Source: Pseudomonadota bacterium
GTDB taxonomy: Bacteria > Pseudomonadota > Alphaproteobacteria > Sphingomonadales > Sphingomonadaceae
Length of the DNA: 5,009 bases
Direction of reading: 5' to 3'
Assembly: GCA_947474905.1 (NCBI GenBank)
Contig: CANJKQ010000121.1
Span: 1 to 5,009 of the forward strand
The notes under the pieces are model-generated. The model saw only the letters and a program-made list of their open reading frames with translations, had not been told where the DNA came from and ran no database searches. Below, in pieces: positions 1 to 5,009 of this stretch (its first letter is position 1; each line of letters opens with the position of its first letter). Position numbers and translations under genes: made by a program.

Positions 1-8
1 AGAGGGTC

Positions 9-84
9 GGGGAGAGGGGGAGCCACAGGCGACACCGCCTCGATCAGCCCCTCTCCCAAACCCTCTCCCCCGAAGGGGAGAGGG
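9..84. repeat. Cluster of four REP-like palindromic arms upstream of folC
   Basis: This gene-free leader contains four copies of one 9-11 base unit in alternating orientation: GGGGAGAGGGG at 9-19, CCCCTCTCCC at 48-57, CCCTCTCCCC at 61-70 and GGGGAGAGGG at 75-84. Arms 10-19 and 48-57 are exact reverse complements over 10 bases with a 28-base loop. Arms 61-70 and 75-84 are exact over 10 bases with a CGAA loop. A partial copy (AGAGGG) sits at 1-6. From memory, short palindromes of this CCCTCTCCCC/GGGGAGAGGG type are scattered between genes in many sphingomonads and other GC-rich proteobacteria, so I read this as a REP-like intergenic repeat. Its copy number in this genome cannot be seen from the window. 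Confidence 0.7.
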
Positions 85-91
85 CTTTGCC
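61..91 (+). promoter_or_regulatory. Hairpin that contains the folC ribosome binding site
   Basis: The 10-bp perfect stem 61-70/75-84 with a CGAA tetraloop ends 7 bases before the folC ATG. Its 3' arm, GGGGAGAGGG, is the only purine-rich Shine-Dalgarno-like sequence at the right distance. When the hairpin forms, the binding site is therefore buried. The stem is almost all G-C and should be stable. It may lower folC translation, or it may act as a 3' end or processing signal for an upstream transcript. The structure is seen directly; any regulatory effect is inferred. Confidence 0.5.
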
Positions 92-1429
<1,338 letters not shown>

Positions 1430-1435
1430 GCGACA

Positions 1436-1450
1436 CTGCGTCAGGCGCAG
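1436..1450. terminator. Weak hairpin in the folC/TPR convergent gap
   Basis: The 30 bases between the folC stop and the stop of the opposing TPR gene hold CTGCG, the loop TCAGG, then CGCAG, giving a 5-bp perfect stem. It could serve both converging transcripts. There is no T-run on either side, so it does not look like a strong intrinsic terminator. It may be incidental in GC-rich DNA, with termination left to Rho. Confidence 0.25.
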
Positions 1451-1459
1451 CGCAGAATA

Positions 1460-2209
1460 TCAGGCGGCGCGCAGCATCCGCAGCTTGTCCGTCGCCCATT
1501 TGTACATGTCAGCCTCAGCAGCGCGCTGCTGGCGGTCGAGCCGTTTCATCCTTGCTTCGACTTCCTCCAGCACGGCAAGGGCGCGGGGGTTGTCGCCACA
1601 ATCGATCAGCAGCGCAGCATAGCGACAGCGCGCCTCTTCACCGGGAATACGGGTAACGATATCAGCATAAAGCGACAGGGCCTCGCCTTTGCGGCCGAGC
1701 TCAGCAAGAATGCGGGCATGCAGCAAGTTGAGCCGGTCGATGTCGCTCTGCGTCGATGGGGGAGCATTTGCGTCTAGCAGCGTCAGCGCTTCTGCCGCTT
1801 GTCCTTCCTCAAACAGGGCACGGGCAAGCTTGGCTGACGTTACCCTGTCGCCGCAGGGCATTCGCCGCATCGCCTCGCGATACAGTGGCAACGCCTCCCC
1901 ATAACGCCCAAGCGTTGCCAGGGCATCGGCAAGGCGCAAACGGTTGGCAACGGTATCGGCCAGGGCGAGCGCGTCACGCGCCGCGCGCACCTCGCGTTCC
2001 GGATCAATTGCCTGCGTCGCTCGCGCCACAGCGGTACGAAGATGCCGGTTGCCGCGATGGGCGGGCGCCACCTCCATCGCCAGATAAGCGGCTGCCCCGA
2101 GCAACGGCAAGAACAGGATGATCATGATCCAATAGGGATTACGCCCCGTTCTTATCGCATGGATGATGCAGGCGAGTTGAACGATCGCTGAAATGCCGAT
2201 GAAGGGCAC
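1460..2209 (-). CDS. Membrane-anchored tetratricopeptide-repeat protein, function unknown
   Basis: This 249-residue protein has two parts. Residues 1-48 form two hydrophobic segments (about 3-18 and 26-46) joined by HAIRTGRNPYW. This resembles the PLDc_N-type membrane module found at the N terminus of cardiolipin synthases, although no phospholipase domain follows. After a charged linker (50-85) come about four TPR-like helical pairs near 87-118, 121-149, 155-189 and 190-222, each with the pattern LGxxxEALxLY or a variant. The C terminus is basic. TPRs bind proteins, so a scaffold role at the inner membrane is the likeliest reading, with the repeats probably cytoplasmic. Translation starts at a GTG 15 bases after the stop of the permease gene. 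The upstream GAGAAAG is a weak binding site, which suggests translational coupling. The GTG start fits because the conserved hydrophobic segment begins at once. The specific partner is unknown. Confidence 0.8.
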   Translation of the reverse strand: MPFIGISAIVQLACIIHAIRTGRNPYWIMIILFLPLLGAAAYLAMEVAPAHRGNRHLRTAVARATQAIDPEREVRAARDALALADTVANRLRLADALATLGRYGEALPLYREAMRRMPCGDRVTSAKLARALFEEGQAAEALTLLDANAPPSTQSDIDRLNLLHARILAELGRKGEALSLYADIVTRIPGEEARCRYAALLIDCGDNPRALAVLEEVEARMKRLDRQQRAAEADMYKWATDKLRMLRAA

Positions 2210-2224
2210 TGATTTTCTGCTTTC

Positions 2225-3925
2225 TCAGGCTGTCGATGACGGAGCAGCAGGCAGCACATCGCCCATACGCGCTGACCGCCTGACCCTAATCCCTTCCAGA
2301 ACGACAAACAACACCGCCAATAACCCCACGACCGCCGTCCAGCGAAAGACCAGCGCATAGCCATAAGTATCAAATGCTTCGCCCGCGAGGCCACGGCCCA
2401 AGGATCCGATCAGGAATGTCAGCGACGACAGCAGCGCATATTGCACGGCGGTGTAGCGCTTGCTGACGATACTTGAGACATAAGCAACGAACGACGCGCC
2501 CGCGATGCCGGTCGACACATTCTCAAACGCAATTGTCGCGAGCAGCCGCGTCATCCGCGCGTCAAAGCCAAACCACCCCGCCACCGCGTTCAAGCCCAGC
2601 CCGCCCGTCACCAGGTCGATATGCGCACCGCCATCGGCCAGATCGGCGTAAATGAGGTTGCCGAAAATCGGCAGCACTGCCCCCACCAGCAGGGTTGGCA
2701 ACCGGCCGATCCGGGCAAACAGATAGCCCGCTGCGCTGACCCCAAGCATCGTCATCAAAATGCCGAATATTTTCGACGCAAAGGCTACCTCATCCTTCGT
2801 GTAGTGCAGGTAATCGAGGTAAAAGGGGAAAGCGAACGCCGCCCAGATGTTGAAGACCAGGCTGTAGGTCAGGATCATACCGATGATGATCAATACGCCC
2901 CAGCCCAGACGGCCCGACAGCTCGGCCAATGGCGCGATCAGCGCGCCATAAAGGTGATTGAGCACCGCATGGGCCGCCCCCTGTCCGGCCTTGACCGCAC
3001 CGTTCAGATACCGCCCGCGCGCGATGAAGTAATTAATGGTCGCCGCCACCGCGAGCGGCACCAGCACCGTCGCAGCGATGATCCATGGCCCGCGCGTTTT
3101 CATGAAATCGGCAGTCGAGGGAGGCGGCGCTCTGCCCGGTGCCTGGCCGAGCACACTGACCATGAACTGACCGATCGTGATCAAGGCCCAGGCCCAGGCG
3201 ATGCCGACCACCGCCAAGGCAATCACGCGAACGCGCGGCGCCACCTGGTCGGGCTCGTCCAACGCCGCGTCGCGCGCCGCCGTGCCATCTGCCTCAGTAT
3301 CCGGCGCCCGCAGCGTAATGGCGGCAACCAGCGCCACCAGTAACGCCATGATCAGGAACACGTTGGGCCAGCTCATCCGCGCCGCCATCACCAGCGCGAT
3401 TGCGCCGCCGACGATCGATGCCGCGCGGTAACCGAACTGATAAACCGGGGACAGCAACTCCACCGGGGTGACGTCATCGGCCACGTCGATCCGCCATGCA
3501 TCAACCGCGACATCCTGCGTCGCCGAGGCAAGTGCGGCCATGACCGCAAACAGCGCAAACCGGCCGATATCGGCCGTCGGACTGGTCAGGGCGAGGCCAA
3601 CCAGCGCCAATGCCAGCATGATCTGGCACAAAAGAATCCAGCTCTTGCGACGTCCCAGCCGATACAGTCCCGGTAACCGCAAACGATCAACCAGCGGCGA
3701 CCAGAGGAATTTGAACGAATAGGCAAGGCCGATCCATGACAGCACGCCGATTGTGGCGAGCTTGATGCCCACTTCACCCAGCCATGCGTTGAGCGTGCCG
3801 ATCAGCAGGGCAAAGGGCAGCCCCGAGGAAAAGCCGAACGCCAGCATCGCTGCGGATTTGGGCCGCGACAGGGCGACACCGAGCAGTTTCAGCCCCCTGG
3901 GCCGCGCCGCCACTGCTGTTGCCAT
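2225..3925 (-). CDS. AmpG-family major facilitator permease
   Basis: This is a 566-residue inner-membrane transporter. AmpG proteins import anhydromuropeptides for cell-wall recycling, and in some species this feeds beta-lactamase induction. Residues that recall AmpG are GFSSGLPFAL (31-40), FKFLWSPLVDR (71-81) followed by LGRRKSW (90-96), the MFS motif-A region, SATQDVAVDAWRIDV (134-148), FENVSTGIAGASFVAY (467-482) and QYALLSSL (495-502). I count about 14 hydrophobic helices. Twelve match the MFS core. Two extra ones near 233-259 and 280-302 lie in a long central insert, which makes the protein longer than the roughly 490-residue E. coli AmpG. The helix near 343-370 lacks the KxxD pattern I recall for E. 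coli AmpG at that place, so substrate identity is uncertain and I give no gene symbol. The ATG at 3925 has GGAGGG 10 bases upstream (complement of 3936-3941). It is the first gene of a probable operon with the TPR protein. Confidence 0.88.
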   Translation of the reverse strand: MATAVAARPRGLKLLGVALSRPKSAAMLAFGFSSGLPFALLIGTLNAWLGEVGIKLATIGVLSWIGLAYSFKFLWSPLVDRLRLPGLYRLGRRKSWILLCQIMLALALVGLALTSPTADIGRFALFAVMAALASATQDVAVDAWRIDVADDVTPVELLSPVYQFGYRAASIVGGAIALVMAARMSWPNVFLIMALLVALVAAITLRAPDTEADGTAARDAALDEPDQVAPRVRVIALAVVGIAWAWALITIGQFMVSVLGQAPGRAPPPSTADFMKTRGPWIIAATVLVPLAVAATINYFIARGRYLNGAVKAGQGAAHAVLNHLYGALIAPLAELSGRLGWGVLIIIGMILTYSLVFNIWAAFAFPFYLDYLHYTKDEVAFASKIFGILMTMLGVSAAGYLFARIGRLPTLLVGAVLPIFGNLIYADLADGGAHIDLVTGGLGLNAVAGWFGFDARMTRLLATIAFENVSTGIAGASFVAYVSSIVSKRYTAVQYALLSSLTFLIGSLGRGLAGEAFDTYGYALVFRWTAVVGLLAVLFVVLEGIRVRRSARMGDVLPAAPSSTA

Positions 3926-3932
3926 CTGCCTC

Positions 3933-3961
3933 TTGCCCTCCCGATCGTTCGGGACAACACT
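3933..3961 (+). promoter_or_regulatory. Candidate sigma-70-type promoter for the oxygenase
   Basis: TTGCCC (3933-3938) could act as a -35 element and AACACT (3956-3961) as a -10 element with a 17-base spacer. That would put the transcript start near 3968, about 23 bases before the ATG. The -35 agrees well with TTGACA, but the -10 matches only half of TATAAT. I found no equally good promoter for the permease on the opposite strand. This is a weak call. Confidence 0.25.
3939..3954. promoter_or_regulatory. 16-base interrupted palindrome in the divergent promoter region
   Basis: TCCCGA, the spacer TCGT, then TCGGGA form a perfect 6-bp inverted repeat inside the 65-base gap between the permease (leftward) and the oxygenase (rightward). 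Symmetric half-sites of this size are typical of dimeric repressor operators. The left half overlaps the GGAGGG ribosome binding site of the permease. On the plus strand it fills nearly all of the 17-base spacer of a candidate promoter. No regulator gene is present in the window. Operator function is inferred from symmetry and position only. Confidence 0.4.
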
Positions 3962-3977
3962 AGCGGCAAAACAAGAG

Positions 3978-3984
3978 AGAGGAA
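3978..3984 (+). promoter_or_regulatory. Ribosome binding site of the oxygenase gene
   Basis: The sequence AGAGGAA lies 6 bases before the ATG at 3991 (7 from its AGGA core). It supports this ATG as the start rather than the in-frame Met at codon 72, which would remove sequence leading into the Rieske domain. Confidence 0.65.
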
Positions 3985-3990
3985 GCGCTG

Positions 3991-5009
3991 ATGAATGCGC
4001 CTCAGCTTATTGCCACCCCCACCCAGGGGCAATTGGCGCTGGCTGCACGGCTGGCGGGCGGTGGCGGTCGCGCCGTGGCGGGCATCACTCACGTTACGGC
4101 GGAGGCCTACACCTCGCCCGCGCGCCATTTGGCCGAGCAGGAGCGGCTGTTCCAGCGCCTGCCGCTCGTCATCGCGCCGTCCGCGCTGTTGCCTGAACCC
4201 AATATGGCGGTGCCGCATGACGGGTTCGGCAAGCCGCTGCTCATCGCGCGCGACAAGGATGGCGAGGCGCATGTCTTCCTGAATGTGTGCCAGCATCGCG
4301 GCACCCGGCTGGTGGAGGGTGCGGAGCCGGTGTGCGCGCCGCGCCTGATCTGCCCCTATCACGCCTGGAGCTACGCGCTTGACGGGTCGCTGGCGGGGCT
4401 GCCCCGGCCTGACAGCTTCCCGGGGCTCGACCGCGTCGATTTCGCGCTGAAGCGGTTGCCGACGCTGGAAGCGGGCGGCCTCATCTGGTTTGCGTTCGAC
4501 GAAAGCGCGGATTTTGGCGAAGCGCGCGCGCTGGGCGAGGATTTCGCTGCATTTGACTTGCCCGGCCAGCATCTGTTCCGCCGCCGCACCCATCGCGTCG
4601 CGGCGAACTGGAAGCTGATCATGGATGCTTTCCTGGAAAGCTATCATGTTCAGCGGCTCCACGCCCAAACGATCGGCAAATTCTTTCAGGACGGCGTTTC
4701 GACCGGCGATATGATCGGCCCGCATCAGCGATCGGCCGTGGGGCGCGAGGCGGATCTGATTGCAGCGGCGCAGGGCGACTGGCCCGCGCTTCGGGCCGCG
4801 ATAACCTATACCTATCAAATGTTTCCGGGCACGGTGCTGATCGTCAGCCCCGATTATATCAACCTGATGACGCTGATGCCGCAATCGGAAGCGGAAGTGC
4901 TGGTCGAGGATTTCATGCTGATCCCAGAGCCGCCCGCGACGGACAAGGCGCGCGATCATTGGGAACGAAGCTGGGCATTGCTCGACAGCGGCGTGTTTGC
5001 GGGCGAGGA
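3991..5009 (+). CDS. Rieske [2Fe-2S] non-heme iron oxygenase, alpha (catalytic) subunit, 3' end missing
   Basis: The window holds the first 339 codons, cut by the right edge. The protein is a soluble oxygenase of the ring-hydroxylating dioxygenase alpha-subunit family. It takes electrons from a reductase or ferredoxin, not seen here, to activate O2. The Rieske cluster ligands are Cys100-x-His102 (NVCQHRG, 98-104) and Cys121-x2-His124 (CPYHAW, 121-126). The catalytic domain opens with NWK (206-208) and carries Glu216-x2-His219-x4-His224: two iron-ligand histidines and the bridging acid, here Glu where naphthalene dioxygenase has Asp. The third iron ligand, an Asp, is expected near or just beyond the cut; codon 340 begins GA, so it is Asp or Glu. 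The Glu form also occurs in carnitine, choline and betaine oxygenases, so an aromatic substrate should not be assumed. The gene is divergent from the permease and shares its control region. Confidence 0.92.
   Translation, partial: MNAPQLIATPTQGQLALAARLAGGGGRAVAGITHVTAEAYTSPARHLAEQERLFQRLPLVIAPSALLPEPNMAVPHDGFGKPLLIARDKDGEAHVFLNVCQHRGTRLVEGAEPVCAPRLICPYHAWSYALDGSLAGLPRPDSFPGLDRVDFALKRLPTLEAGGLIWFAFDESADFGEARALGEDFAAFDLPGQHLFRRRTHRVAANWKLIMDAFLESYHVQRLHAQTIGKFFQDGVSTGDMIGPHQRSAVGREADLIAAAQGDWPALRAAITYTYQMFPGTVLIVSPDYINLMTLMPQSEAEVLVEDFMLIPEPPATDKARDHWERSWALLDSGVFAGE

Noticed and set aside
61..84. Intrinsic terminator of an upstream gene
   Set aside because: The hairpin is strong, but it is followed by only CTTTGCC before the folC ATG, with no T-run, and its 3' arm is the ribosome binding site. 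A terminator role is possible but not supported.
1..84. CRISPR array or tandem-repeat locus
   Set aside because: The repeated units are about 10 bases long, alternate in orientation and have irregular spacing, unlike CRISPR direct repeats with uniform spacers.
2621..3343. 240-residue open frame on the plus strand inside the permease gene
   Set aside because: It is antisense to the transmembrane core of the permease, very rich in Arg, Gln and His, and has no ribosome binding site or motif I can recognise.
3889..4959. 356-residue open frame on the minus strand
   Set aside because: It overlaps the Rieske oxygenase gene on the opposite strand and also the 5' end of the permease. Its composition is Arg/Gln/His-rich with no domain, so it is a shadow.

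Overview
The window is GC-rich, densely coded bacterial DNA. The codon use, the G+C-rich proteins and the types of gene present suggest an alphaproteobacterium, most likely a sphingomonad. That placement is an inference from sequence style and remembered gene content, because the window holds no rRNA or other marker.

Layout. Positions 1-91 hold no gene. They carry four arms of a repeated C/G-rich palindromic unit (GGGGAGAGGG and its complement), and the last arm is also the ribosome binding site of the first gene. Positions 92-1429 (+) encode a complete FolC, the bifunctional dihydrofolate/folylpolyglutamate synthase. A 30-base convergent gap follows. On the minus strand, read right to left, are a 566-residue AmpG-family major facilitator permease (3925 to 2225) and then a 249-residue membrane-anchored TPR protein (2209 to 1460). 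These two are 15 bases apart and in the same reading frame, so they form a probable two-gene operon. A 65-base divergent gap (3926-3990) contains a 16-base interrupted palindrome. A Rieske-type non-heme iron oxygenase alpha subunit starts at 3991 (+) and runs off the right edge.

How the genes may work together. FolC is a housekeeping enzyme and probably belongs to whatever lies to the left. The permease and TPR gene form one unit and the oxygenase a second, divergent unit, with one short control region between them. A permease-oxygenase pair could mean uptake plus first oxidation of a small molecule. The alternative is a cell-wall muropeptide importer that merely adjoins an unrelated oxygenase. 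The sequence does not settle this.

I see no mobile element, CRISPR array, tRNA, rRNA or toxin-antitoxin pair. The points most worth checking are the possible alternative hairpins over the folC ribosome binding site, the palindrome in the divergent promoter, the glutamate in the oxygenase's bridging position, and the departures of the permease from classical AmpG.
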